From Lysinibacillus sphaericus (GTDB lineage: Bacteria; Bacillota; Bacilli; Bacillales_A; Planococcaceae): 64,000 nucleotides of DNA. The stretch lies in NCBI RefSeq assembly GCF_001629735.1, contig NZ_CP015224.1:3286001-3350000 (forward strand), in the 5' to 3' direction. A program made the translations under genes and the position numbers. The notes beneath the pieces were generated by a model that saw only the letters and a list, made by a program, of their open reading frames with translations, searched no databases and was not told the DNA's origin. Shown here piece by piece: positions 36,701 to 44,017 of the stretch. Every line of letters begins with the position of its first letter. Position 1 is the stretch's first letter.

Positions 36701-38847
36701 ATCAATCGTTTGATGACTTAACGGATTTCCTTGCTATTCGTAATGAAGCTATAGATCGCATCTTAGCTATAGAACTGAAGCGTGGTGATACTCCAACAGC
36801 TGTTACCAAGCTGGCTAGTAGCATTTCTTACTTTGAAGGGATTGATTATTTCCTGCAAATTTTACAGGCACTTGATGGTGAAAAGCTTTCGCGAGGCTAT
36901 ATATGGCAGGCTGAAACGAAGAAAGATGTATTCTCCCGCCTTTTAACTAGCTGCTATCCTAAAAAAGAAGAAACGGCACAGCAATTAAAAGAAGCATGGC
37001 AAAAAACAGAGATTTCTAAAGAGCGTTTAATTGAAGCTATGATGTATAACCAGCATTGGATTGACCTTGTCAGTGAAGTGATTGACTGGGAAGGACTAAA
37101 GGAATCAGCTTGGTATTTTATCGCTCATACTACAGATTCTTTATCAGATTTTGCCAAAGATCAGATAGCTCTCTTCTCCAGCATAACGGCAGAAGATTTT
37201 GGTGATGGCGCCTTTGATTTAGCATGGTTCCAAAGTGCTTACCAAACATTGGGTTCGAAGAAATTTAAAGTTGTATATGATGCAGCAAAATATGCTTCTG
37301 AAGGAGCCAACCATCGTCGAGCTCAGTTATATGCAGATACAGCCATTGGCAAACTTAGTCCGAAACCATTAATGAAAGAAATTCAAGAAAAGCGCAATAA
37401 AGATAAACTACGTGCACTTGGACTTATTCCTTTAAAATCAGCAGATGACAAAGATGCTCTAGATCGTTACCAATTTATTCAACAGTTTTTAAAGGAGAGT
37501 AAACAATTTGGCGCTCAACGTAGGGCAAGTGAGGCACGAGCAGCTAGTATTGCACTAGAAAATTTAGCCCGTAATGCTGGAGATGGGGAAGCCACTCGCT
37601 TCATATGGCGAATGGAATTATCAGCCTTTAACGATATTCAGCAATTATTTAAAGCACAGCCTATCGAACAAATAACAGCGCATTTACAAATCGAAGAAGA
37701 TGCAACTATTACGATAATTGTTGAAAAAGATGGTAAACGACTAAAAAACATACCTACTGCTTTAAAAAAGCATGCTGACGTTGTCACTCTTCAAGAAGCT
37801 CGCAAAGATTTGCAAGAGCAATATAAACGTGCACGTCCAGCACTTGAGCAGGCAATGGCATTAGAAACCATATTTTCAGCGGAAGAGCTAATCAACCTGT
37901 TAGCTCACCCAATTCTAGCTCCTCTTTTACAAAAGCTTGTCTTTATTAGCGGCGAGCATGTTGGGATGATAACACCAGAGGGCTTACAAGTACTATCAGG
38001 TAACGTTGTGAATTTGGCTCCAACAACAACCTTAATGATTGCTCATCCTTATCATCTTCTTGAAAGTGGTCAATGGAGACAATGGCAAGCCTATATGTTC
38101 GAGCACAAAATACAACAGCCATTTAAACAAGTGTTCCGTGAACTATACCTTATAAATGCAGACGAAAAAGGACGAAAACAATCATTGCGTTATGCGGGAC
38201 ATCAAGTCAATCCATCTCAAACAGTAGCCTTGTTAAAAACACGAGGCTGGCAAATTAGTTATGAAACTGGACCTCGTAAGGTGTATTACAAAGAAAATAT
38301 AGTGGCTTCCTTGTATGCGCAGGCAGACTGGTTTACTCCAGCAGAAATCGAAGCACCTACAATCGAAGGTGTTTATTTCTACAACCGTTTAACAGGAAAA
38401 GATATCGTCTTAGATGATATTCCAGCCGCAATCTTCTCCGAGGTTATGCGGGATATGGACCTCGTTGTCAGCGTTGCCCATGTTGGTGGTGTCGACCCTG
38501 AGGCCAGTCATTCTACTGTTGACATGCGGAGTATTATCGTTGAAGAATTAGCTAAATTATTAAAACTATCCAACGTAGAAACTAAAAAACAACATGTCCT
38601 TATTGAAGGTAAATTAGCAAGCTATTCCTTGCATTTAGGCAGCGGTATCGTTCATCAAGTCGGTGGTTCGATGATACCGATTGTCGCAGTCCCATCTCAG
38701 CATCGTGGACGTATATTTTTACCTATGGTGGATGATGATCCACGGACAGCTGAAATTATGGCAAAGCTTTTATTGCTAAGTGAAGATACTAAAATTAAGG
38801 ACCCAGCCATTTTAGCTCATATTCGAAGTTATGAACAAACGCATTAA
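33763..38847 (+). CDS. Giant DUF4132 (MolR/YehI-like) domain protein
   Basis: At 1694 residues this is the longest gene in the window. ATG 33763 follows GGAGGAATGTTTC; the longer frame from 33730 lacks a site. The N-terminal and central parts look all-helical, with HEAT/ARM-like repeats (for example around residues 505-580, LAN..GALRKEAISLLKVQPQD). The C-terminal 350 residues carry DUF4132-type features: LMIAHPYHLLESGQWRQWQ, PFKQVFRELYLI, RYAGHQV, VSVAHVGGVDPEASHSTVDM and HQVGGSMIPIVAVPSQHRGR. E. coli YehI/MolR belongs to this family; its biochemistry is not settled. There is no signal peptide or membrane helix, so it is cytoplasmic. It is paired with the small gene at 33330. No enzymatic residues can be assigned. 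Confidence 0.82.
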   Translation: MTLSHEQKTHFQSIVDTAPSTIQPLAAALLKYMDNRNYDIEQLITEQHVQSLEELFSGPLLEVLTLFSSQERASHIKKLALRFDATIFQTDSLRRSFRSASSVQDHLFQCLQLIEEMLTFEEIGLQDLLAHHSQYEHGTYPNYSSYVLKNENEKVMSFHVFEQLLAEELSLENPIIEEKIESILFDEHRSSFFGHPLIRGIFKSSNSRMHEALGKLLVAAARQEGLRQAIVENIDHGNLDAQLKMMKLIQEHQLTRFSSVIRAVDTWMGLGYSSFENQKITEEVLSLAIQAMEDDHFTEQLLKSERTIDIYVALWATSTKDYTKLELLLADLLKRDKHIQLTTLAFLKNLSKISFTAPFVKELILTTKDIELFAFAWNNFIHANHYINSEYARDNEWEKTLQGFMKENSQLQGIEYPLFEQLEWAKNEMTKDGLSITGKPLSFVFVHLSFEDLISTQIILAHYLQDEELFQRIIARSDAYPPSSRIGLLNIYCLDPITQGQREFLFNSLRDRSSINRSLALKKIHALTPTQEEIAKIEDLLANKSGALRKEAISLLKVQPQDHVLQSAERLIKDNKQLKRLGGLELLLEASKDYNLANEQITALCSLLPKITKNEQVFLEQLVARDVPEYNESNGFGLYTPHAPISYDSITNSSIKMNSEEPWQQLIPLYVQTPTPIEKFFQYDLDKLLFKLEQLIHILDEYADFEYETFQWNDTKMTTTLGQKYSILATKTDSQRHASLDVYPIPEAIVQWIQSSSFSSEDLAYFNFYSHLSEYPAAHDLSEAAHVLIQPFFQYEEIKKYVAQFNSLKYHYTLQQIFSVLSQDIKNISGETTLHTEAVSLLERHTPVFNSFNQAAGIVLQLLHQIPADQWQVNVRDKGYYYYQSTSTIIDLDIIEAFVDRLSNYATYEDYAKMLAINEELTKRMQKENYSPILYDLSLFQYLDAFKAGLLKQDHLYEAIFTNTLASEIFTEPSKLLDRYQSFDDLTDFLAIRNEAIDRILAIELKRGDTPTAVTKLASSISYFEGIDYFLQILQALDGEKLSRGYIWQAETKKDVFSRLLTSCYPKKEETAQQLKEAWQKTEISKERLIEAMMYNQHWIDLVSEVIDWEGLKESAWYFIAHTTDSLSDFAKDQIALFSSITAEDFGDGAFDLAWFQSAYQTLGSKKFKVVYDAAKYASEGANHRRAQLYADTAIGKLSPKPLMKEIQEKRNKDKLRALGLIPLKSADDKDALDRYQFIQQFLKESKQFGAQRRASEARAASIALENLARNAGDGEATRFIWRMELSAFNDIQQLFKAQPIEQITAHLQIEEDATITIIVEKDGKRLKNIPTALKKHADVVTLQEARKDLQEQYKRARPALEQAMALETIFSAEELINLLAHPILAPLLQKLVFISGEHVGMITPEGLQVLSGNVVNLAPTTTLMIAHPYHLLESGQWRQWQAYMFEHKIQQPFKQVFRELYLINADEKGRKQSLRYAGHQVNPSQTVALLKTRGWQISYETGPRKVYYKENIVASLYAQADWFTPAEIEAPTIEGVYFYNRLTGKDIVLDDIPAAIFSEVMRDMDLVVSVAHVGGVDPEASHSTVDMRSIIVEELAKLLKLSNVETKKQHVLIEGKLASYSLHLGSGIVHQVGGSMIPIVAVPSQHRGRIFLPMVDDDPRTAEIMAKLLLLSEDTKIKDPAILAHIRSYEQTH

Positions 38848-38860
38848 GAGATATAAAACA

Positions 38861-38893
38861 AAAACAGGTGACGAAACATATGTCACCTGTTTT
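38861..38893. terminator. Bidirectional terminator between the DUF4132 and Toprim genes
   Basis: AAAACAGGTGAC/GTCACCTGTTTT (12 bp, 9-nt loop) serves the two convergent units and overlaps the stop codon of the Toprim-like gene. Confidence 0.9.
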
Positions 38894-39623
38894 ATTGTAC
38901 GTCTGTTTTTATCATTTCAAATAAAAGGGGTACATTCGTTCCTCGCTGTAATGAATGGCTTCCTTCCATTAAATATGACCAGCTTTTTTTCATTTTTTCC
39001 CTATATGGTAATTCAGTATCGACTGGCAAATAAGCCTTTAAATAATCTTCGATTGTACCAGACAAGTTTTCTATAAACTCATCCGCCTTGTGGATTTTCT
39101 CTGTTGGGATTTCATTGCGTTCATCCCATAGTACATGTTCTAAGTTTGTAGAGAAATAAAATAATTGATAAGGCACTTTTAAGCGATTAATACTAAAATG
39201 GTCATTGGCAATTAAAATTCTGACATTTCTCGCCTTCATTTCATTGCGCTGTTCAATTTGCTCCTTACGCTTATTAGACTTCACTAAAATGGCTTCCTCA
39301 GTATAAAACAATTTTTGCTCAATTTTCTCATCGACTTGGACGCATTCTGGTGCAATAAAACAACCATCTGCATCTGTTATATGAACAACAGCAGTTAAAT
39401 CCTTCGCCAAAAATTTATATTTTTCTAAATAACTCTGGATTACCCGTATAACACTGTTTTTAATATTCGGGATGCGTTTATGGGCATCCCATTTTGTTAA
39501 TACATCCTCACGCTGGACATCAAATCGTATAGTTGCATTCTCGAAGTAAGCATCCAAGTAATCCTCTAAAATAATTTGCTCCGTCTGCCCCTCAACAATG
39601 ATTAAAAGTACTTTTTTAGTCAT
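38892..39623 (-). CDS. Toprim-like (RloB/DUF4276-type) putative nuclease
   Basis: The 243-residue protein begins MTKKVLLIIVEGQTEQII, matching the VEGxTE opening of RloB/DUF4276-type Toprim proteins (acidic Glu11), and has the second Toprim block ITDADG with Asp84 and Asp86. Toprim folds bind Mg2+ and cleave or join nucleic acids. The open frame extends upstream to 39737, but ATG 39623 overlaps the stop of the ATPase gene by 8 nt, giving a translationally coupled pair. In known systems such as RloA-RloB, AbiL, PARIS and OLD-type nucleases, an ABC-like ATPase senses and a Toprim protein acts. The C-terminal half (about 100-243) is helix-rich and not recognised. Family placement is moderate; catalytic activity is inferred. 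Confidence 0.75.
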   Translation of the reverse strand: MTKKVLLIIVEGQTEQIILEDYLDAYFENATIRFDVQREDVLTKWDAHKRIPNIKNSVIRVIQSYLEKYKFLAKDLTAVVHITDADGCFIAPECVQVDEKIEQKLFYTEEAILVKSNKRKEQIEQRNEMKARNVRILIANDHFSINRLKVPYQLFYFSTNLEHVLWDERNEIPTEKIHKADEFIENLSGTIEDYLKAYLPVDTELPYREKMKKSWSYLMEGSHSLQRGTNVPLLFEMIKTDVQ

Positions 39624-40953
39624 GGTGCACACCTGCCTTACGAAAAGCACGCTTAATTTTAAATGTTTTAGTCTCCTTATAAACCTCTTCATCCTGGCCG
39701 CCAAGCTGAATAGCACGCAAGTAGACATCTCTGGCATTATTTACTTCTTTAATGCCCTTTAACTGCATATAACGGTGATTTTCATTCGTTGTCGTAAACC
39801 ATAAATTTTTAATAGCTAGCACCTCTAACACTCGTAGATTATGGGATGTGAAAAAAAGCTGTCCTTTTCCATCCTCATCTATCACTGTTAACAACTCACC
39901 TAGCAAATATTCAAAAACACCTGAATCTAATTCATCAATCACGACACAAGCATTTGGATTGTTATATACGGCAATCAATACACTAAGAACTGAAATAATC
40001 TTCAATATCCCTTCAGACTCTGTTCGTAAGGGTAATTCCTGCTCTCCACGCTGCGATAAAAATTCAAAACGGATGCCTTGTCCACCATCATCCATTGTTT
40101 GCTTTGTAATGATATTGATTTTAATAGTTAGACCTGGAATAATAGCAGCTAGCACTCGGTTACTCTGTTCAATCACTTCACATAAGGCATAGAATTCATC
40201 CTCTGGCAATAATGCAGGACCCTTTAAATCATACGGAATTTGCCCTCTTGTTTTCTCTAAATGAATACTAAATGGCATGATACGTTCTTCAAATAGAGGA
40301 GCAATATTTTGATTATTCACTACATGTAAATCTCGATTAAAATCAACGGCCATATTTTGGAGCAGCTGTATTTCTTGCTCGGTAAGCCGTTCCTGTAATA
40401 ATGGCTTCAAATCTTTATGAAAGAGAAAGGATCGATATTCCTTTCTTGCTAATTGTTGAATAACAAGCAATTGAATACGTGCTTGTTCACTCATATCAGG
40501 CAAATGAGAGTTACGAATTTGAATACCATTCTCTGTCATAGCCATTAACACCTTTGAGCGTTTTCCTTTGTCATTTTCTCGGTACGTGAGACGTTCCAGT
40601 GTTGTATAGAGCCGATGTTGATCCTCCTGCAGCTCTACATAATAATGGACAAAAAATGTACCAAATTGATTCTCAACTAAAAATTCAAAATCAAGACTGG
40701 CTGTATCCTCGCCTGCTAAAATTAGCCGCTTCTCTTGCGAGGGCAGCTTCACTTCAGCAAGCCAACCTGAGATAAGGGTCTTCAATAAACCAAACGCATC
40801 AACAATGGTTGTCTTCCCTGAGCCATTTTGTCCGTATAGTCCAACAACATTTGCTTTTAAGAAGGTCTCAAAGTTAACAGCCAGAATAATCTCACCATGT
40901 CGTACATTCCGTAAATTTTTTATGTTTATTTTTTTCACTTTAATGATTGCCAT
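39616..40953 (-). CDS. AAA/ABC-type ATPase (RloA/AAA_21-like), partner of the Toprim protein
   Basis: The 445-residue ATPase starts IIKVKKINIKNLRNVRHGEI, the SMC/RecF-like first strand pair, then Walker A GQNGSGKT (41-48), a long variable middle region, Walker B VVIDELDSG with catalytic Glu341, and the switch FTSHNLRVLEVL. These features place it with the overcoming-lysogenisation-defect/RloA AAA_15 or AAA_21 group. ATG 40953 follows AAAGGGTG. A good promoter lies at 41006-41034. Its stop overlaps the Toprim gene start, and the pair ends at the terminator at 38861. This two-gene architecture is typical of anti-phage abortive systems, but a role in RNA or DNA repair cannot be excluded. Confidence 0.82.
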   Translation of the reverse strand: MAIIKVKKINIKNLRNVRHGEIILAVNFETFLKANVVGLYGQNGSGKTTIVDAFGLLKTLISGWLAEVKLPSQEKRLILAGEDTASLDFEFLVENQFGTFFVHYYVELQEDQHRLYTTLERLTYRENDKGKRSKVLMAMTENGIQIRNSHLPDMSEQARIQLLVIQQLARKEYRSFLFHKDLKPLLQERLTEQEIQLLQNMAVDFNRDLHVVNNQNIAPLFEERIMPFSIHLEKTRGQIPYDLKGPALLPEDEFYALCEVIEQSNRVLAAIIPGLTIKINIITKQTMDDGGQGIRFEFLSQRGEQELPLRTESEGILKIISVLSVLIAVYNNPNACVVIDELDSGVFEYLLGELLTVIDEDGKGQLFFTSHNLRVLEVLAIKNLWFTTTNENHRYMQLKGIKEVNNARDVYLRAIQLGGQDEEVYKETKTFKIKRAFRKAGVHHD

Positions 40954-41005
40954 CTGCTAAACACCCTTTAGCTCTTTTCCCCTATTATAATGAAAATTGA
41001 TATAT

Positions 41006-41034
41006 TTTATAACAATATTCCACTTAATTATCAA
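41006..41034 (-). promoter_or_regulatory. Sigma-A type promoter of the ATPase-Toprim pair
   Basis: On the minus strand TTGATA (41034-41029) and TATAAA (41011-41006) are spaced by 17 bp, about 53 bp before the ATPase start codon. Confidence 0.65.
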
Positions 41035-41104
41035 CTAGCCTATAGCCTATGACACTCACAGTAAGTGGGCATATGTTAAAGAAAATGAAGAAAGGTGTGT
41101 TTCA

Positions 41105-41581
41105 TTGGTTTATCCTAGATTGGCCCCTGAAGATTTTAACAGTCAATTCCGTCCAGGAATGAAAATATGGGTGACACTTCCTACTGGGACTTATTCAGGT
41201 ACATTAATTCGAACATTTGGAACAGGAGGAAGAACTGCTGAAATTCAATTAGATAACGGTCAAATAGTGACTGTTGATGTTAGCCAAATAACCGCGGCTG
41301 GTACAGGAGCACCTCCTGGTAATTCCTATCCACCACCTTATCCACCACCCTATCCGACACCTTATCCGCCGCAACCGTACCCACCAAGGCCATATCCGCC
41401 GCAGCCTTATCCACCGAGACCTTATCCACCAAGACCTTATCCACCACAACCTTATCCACCACAACCACCAAGGCCATATCCGCCATTTCCAGGGGGACAA
41501 TTCCCAGGCTTCCCACCCCCATTATTGCCAGGACTCCCCAATATAATGCCAGGTATCATCGGTAATCCCAGACAGCCGTAA
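41105..41581 (+). CDS. Pro/Tyr-rich repeat protein with N-terminal beta-barrel-like domain
   Basis: The 158-residue product begins at TTG 41105 (AAAGGTG site). Residues about 1-60 form a small beta-rich module (GMKIWVTLPTGTYSGTLIRT, then EIQLDNGQIVTVDVSQI) of SH3-like appearance. Residues about 70-125 are a tandem YPP repeat of five-residue units alternating YPPQP and YPPRP, and the end is Pro/Gly/Phe-rich. There is no signal peptide. Such repeats form extended polyproline structures; spore coat or exosporium proteins of bacilli are a plausible class, but nothing proves it. The antisense frame through the repeat is long and Trp-rich only because of the repeat composition. Strong terminator follows. 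Confidence 0.78.
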   Translation: MVYPRLAPEDFNSQFRPGMKIWVTLPTGTYSGTLIRTFGTGGRTAEIQLDNGQIVTVDVSQITAAGTGAPPGNSYPPPYPPPYPTPYPPQPYPPRPYPPQPYPPRPYPPRPYPPQPYPPQPPRPYPPFPGGQFPGFPPPLLPGLPNIMPGIIGNPRQP

Positions 41582-41589
41582 AAAATAAT

Positions 41590-41636
41590 AGGCTTTCTCT
41601 TTATTCATTTACGAATAAAGAGAAAGCCTTTTTTTA
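41590..41636 (+). terminator. Strong terminator after the Pro-rich protein gene
   Basis: A perfect 17-bp stem beginning AGGCTTTCTCTTTATTC with a 6-nt loop, followed by seven T's. Confidence 0.92.
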
Positions 41637-42137
41637 CATTTTTATATTTTATTCCCGTAACAAAACTACGATAAGCAATAGTATTTTCTAGAAGAAATGA
41701 CATTCCCTAATAGGCAAAAAGACTTAACGAGAGATTAAAAAATAAGATTTTAGCCAAATTTTAATTAAATTAAATTTGACTCAGTTTTGAGCATACTTGT
41801 TTTTTATATTAAATAGCCTCTAAATTTTCGTAAAAATATCGTCTAAGCTGAAAAATACATAGACTAAAACACTAAAAATTCTCATTCATCTACTAAAATC
41901 TACACTTCAAATAGTAAGTTTTCTGGGTTGTGAATCATTTTTTTTGGCAGTATAGTAGTTTATTGTTAGGGGATAATTAGATTATTTTTCACTGGTATAT
42001 ATTTATTGAGAATGCATCTAGAATTCTATGAATGACACCACGACATTACATTGAATGAGCTTTTATTTCATCGATTAAATACCCATTTCTCATCCTTAAC
42101 ATGAAATAATCGGTATAATATAATTAGGAGGAAAAGC
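41637..42137. other. 501-bp AT-rich intergenic region upstream of the MCP gene
   Basis: No coding frame with a ribosome site is present. A candidate promoter, TTGTGA at 41928-41933 and TATAGT at 41951-41956 (17-bp spacing), would start a transcript about 175 nt upstream of the chemoreceptor gene. A second TATAAT box lies at 42114-42119, just before the gene. I see no further element. Confidence 0.45.
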
Positions 42138-43886
42138 ATGAAAAAACGTAAGAAGCAGCATATGTCTATTAGTAAGAAAATAACTGCTATAATGGTAAGT
42201 ATTTTATTACTGTTTGGATTAGTTACTTTAGGTCTTTCTTATTATATAGTAAGAAATAGTAATTTAACAGATATGAATCAATCACTTGATGACAAAGGCA
42301 TGATCTTAGCCAAAACAATTGATGTTAACACATTGAAATCGATATTAGATAATCCTTCAGACAGTAACCCTGATGCACTTCGACTGACGAAGGAAATGGA
42401 TGCTATTAATGATTATTCAGATAGCATTACCAATCTCTTTTTAATAACTGTTAATGGGGAAAATATTAATGCACCTGTCCTTTCTTCTAGTATACTTAAA
42501 CTAGGGGCTGAGTATAATCAGGACATGATTGCTATGGGTTTATCGCCTGATTTCCTAGCGAGAATTAAAGAGGTTTTTGAGACAAAAGAGGCTACAGCTA
42601 CAGATATCTATAGCGATGAATTTGGTAGCTATAAAACTGGCCTTACACCAATTTTAGATGATGATGGAAATATGCTAGCTGCGTATGCTATTGATTATGA
42701 CGTGTCGATGGTAACTGGCAAGGCTATGTCAGAGGCACTTTGGACATTGGTAGTAACGGTTATTTTCTTAATTGGTTCATCTATTGCTGTGTATACTCTT
42801 TTAAGAAAAAAATTAACACCTATTCAGCAGCTATCCTTACAATCTAAAAAAGTAGCAAATGGTAATTTAGAGCTTGAGCCTTTACCAGTTACTTCAACGG
42901 ATGAAGTAGGAACGCTTACTCAAAACTTTAATTCGATGATTGAAAACTTAAAAACTGTTATTAAAAGTACAACAAATGTATCAGCACGTGTATCAAACAC
43001 AGCTAATATTTTGTCTACGAATATGCAGGAAACTTCTGATTCCTACAATACCGTAGCTTCTTCCATGCAAGAAATTGCGAGTTCAGCTGATCTTCAAGTT
43101 CAAAGAGCTAAAGAAAGTACAATTACAATAGAAGAAATGAGTATTGGAATTCAACGTATTGCGATGACATCCAATCAGATTTCAGAATCTTCTATTTTAG
43201 CATCTGAAGAAGCTGAAAGAGGGAATGATTCAACTAATAAGTCTGTCGCTCAAATGAATGCGATTAGTCAGGCAGTCAATCAATCAGCGGCATCTGTTAA
43301 ATTGCTGGGCGATCATTCTAATAAAATTGAAGAAATTGTCGGCATTATTACTGGCATTGCCTCTCAAACAAACCTCCTAGCCTTAAATGCAGCCATTGAA
43401 GCTGCTCGTGCAGGAGAAGCTGGCAGTGGATTTGCCGTTGTAGCTGATGAAGTGCGTAAGCTAGCTGAACAGTCTGAGGCCTCAGCCCGGGAAATTTCCA
43501 CGCTTATATCTCATATTCAGCACGATACGAATGAATCTGTTAATATCATGGTTCGGGCGGTAGAGGAAGTTGATCATGGTATTGTCATGATCAACGATTC
43601 AGAACAATCATTTAGTCAAATTTTAACATCTATTCATCATGTAACAGGGCAAATACAAGAGCTATCCGCAACTATTGAAGAAATGGCGGCTGGCATGGAA
43701 CAAGTCACTTCTGCTGTTAAAGATATGGAGGACTTCTCCATCAACTCTAAAGATAGTACAAGAGCAGTAGCTGCAACTTCTGCCTCTCAGCTAAATACAG
43801 TACAGCAAGTATCTGAAGAAGCACAAGTACTATCCGAGTTATCTGAAGAATTATTGAATGTTGTCAATACCTTTGTAGTGAAATAA
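42138..43886 (+). CDS. Transmembrane methyl-accepting chemotaxis protein
   Basis: The 582-residue receptor has a basic N-terminus, TM1 (about 17-40), a periplasmic-side sensor region of about 160 residues (41-200, single-Cache-like size), TM2 (about 202-222), HAMP (about 222-275), and an MCP signalling domain with the hairpin tip [23 protein letters not shown] split between its two arms (about 395-420). The N-terminal sensor is divergent, so its attractant is unknown. ATG 42138 follows TTAGGAGG. It is the second receptor in the window after HemAT. It is followed by the 108-bp palindrome and then the NRPS gene. Confidence 0.92.
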   Translation: MKKRKKQHMSISKKITAIMVSILLLFGLVTLGLSYYIVRNSNLTDMNQSLDDKGMILAKTIDVNTLKSILDNPSDSNPDALRLTKEMDAINDYSDSITNLFLITVNGENINAPVLSSSILKLGAEYNQDMIAMGLSPDFLARIKEVFETKEATATDIYSDEFGSYKTGLTPILDDDGNMLAAYAIDYDVSMVTGKAMSEALWTLVVTVIFLIGSSIAVYTLLRKKLTPIQQLSLQSKKVANGNLELEPLPVTSTDEVGTLTQNFNSMIENLKTVIKSTTNVSARVSNTANILSTNMQETSDSYNTVASSMQEIASSADLQVQRAKESTITIEEMSIGIQRIAMTSNQISESSILASEEAERGNDSTNKSVAQMNAISQAVNQSAASVKLLGDHSNKIEEIVGIITGIASQTNLLALNAAIEAARAGEAGSGFAVVADEVRKLAEQSEASAREISTLISHIQHDTNESVNIMVRAVEEVDHGIVMINDSEQSFSQILTSIHHVTGQIQELSATIEEMAAGMEQVTSAVKDMEDFSINSKDSTRAVAATSASQLNTVQQVSEEAQVLSELSEELLNVVNTFVVK

Positions 43887-43890
43887 AAAG

Positions 43891-43998
43891 AGAAAGGGCT
43901 GCCCTTATACGGTGTTTTTGGTCCCTTAGCTTCTACAGAATACTTTCTGTCAGAGCTAACGGACTTAAAATTTCCTGCATAAGTGACTGCCCTTTTCT
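43891..43998. repeat. 108-bp imperfect palindrome (MITE-like or large hairpin)
   Basis: The two halves align as inverted copies over about 50 nt: AGAAAGGGC at the left end with GCCCTTTTCT at the right, CTTATACGG with CTGCATAAG, GGTCC with GGAC, TTAGCT with AGCTAA, and a central ACAGAA-TACT-TTCTGT. It starts 5 nt after the chemoreceptor stop and ends 20 nt before the NRPS start. It may act as a terminator for the receptor, or may be a copy of a dispersed palindromic repeat. Confidence 0.75.
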
Positions 43999-44017
43999 AG
44001 AATAGGGGTTGTAATGA

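Noticed and set aside
41249..41522. Two Trp/Arg- and Val/Asp-rich frames opposite the Pro-rich gene
   Set aside because: Their composition is simply the antisense of the YPP repeat codons; no ribosome site.
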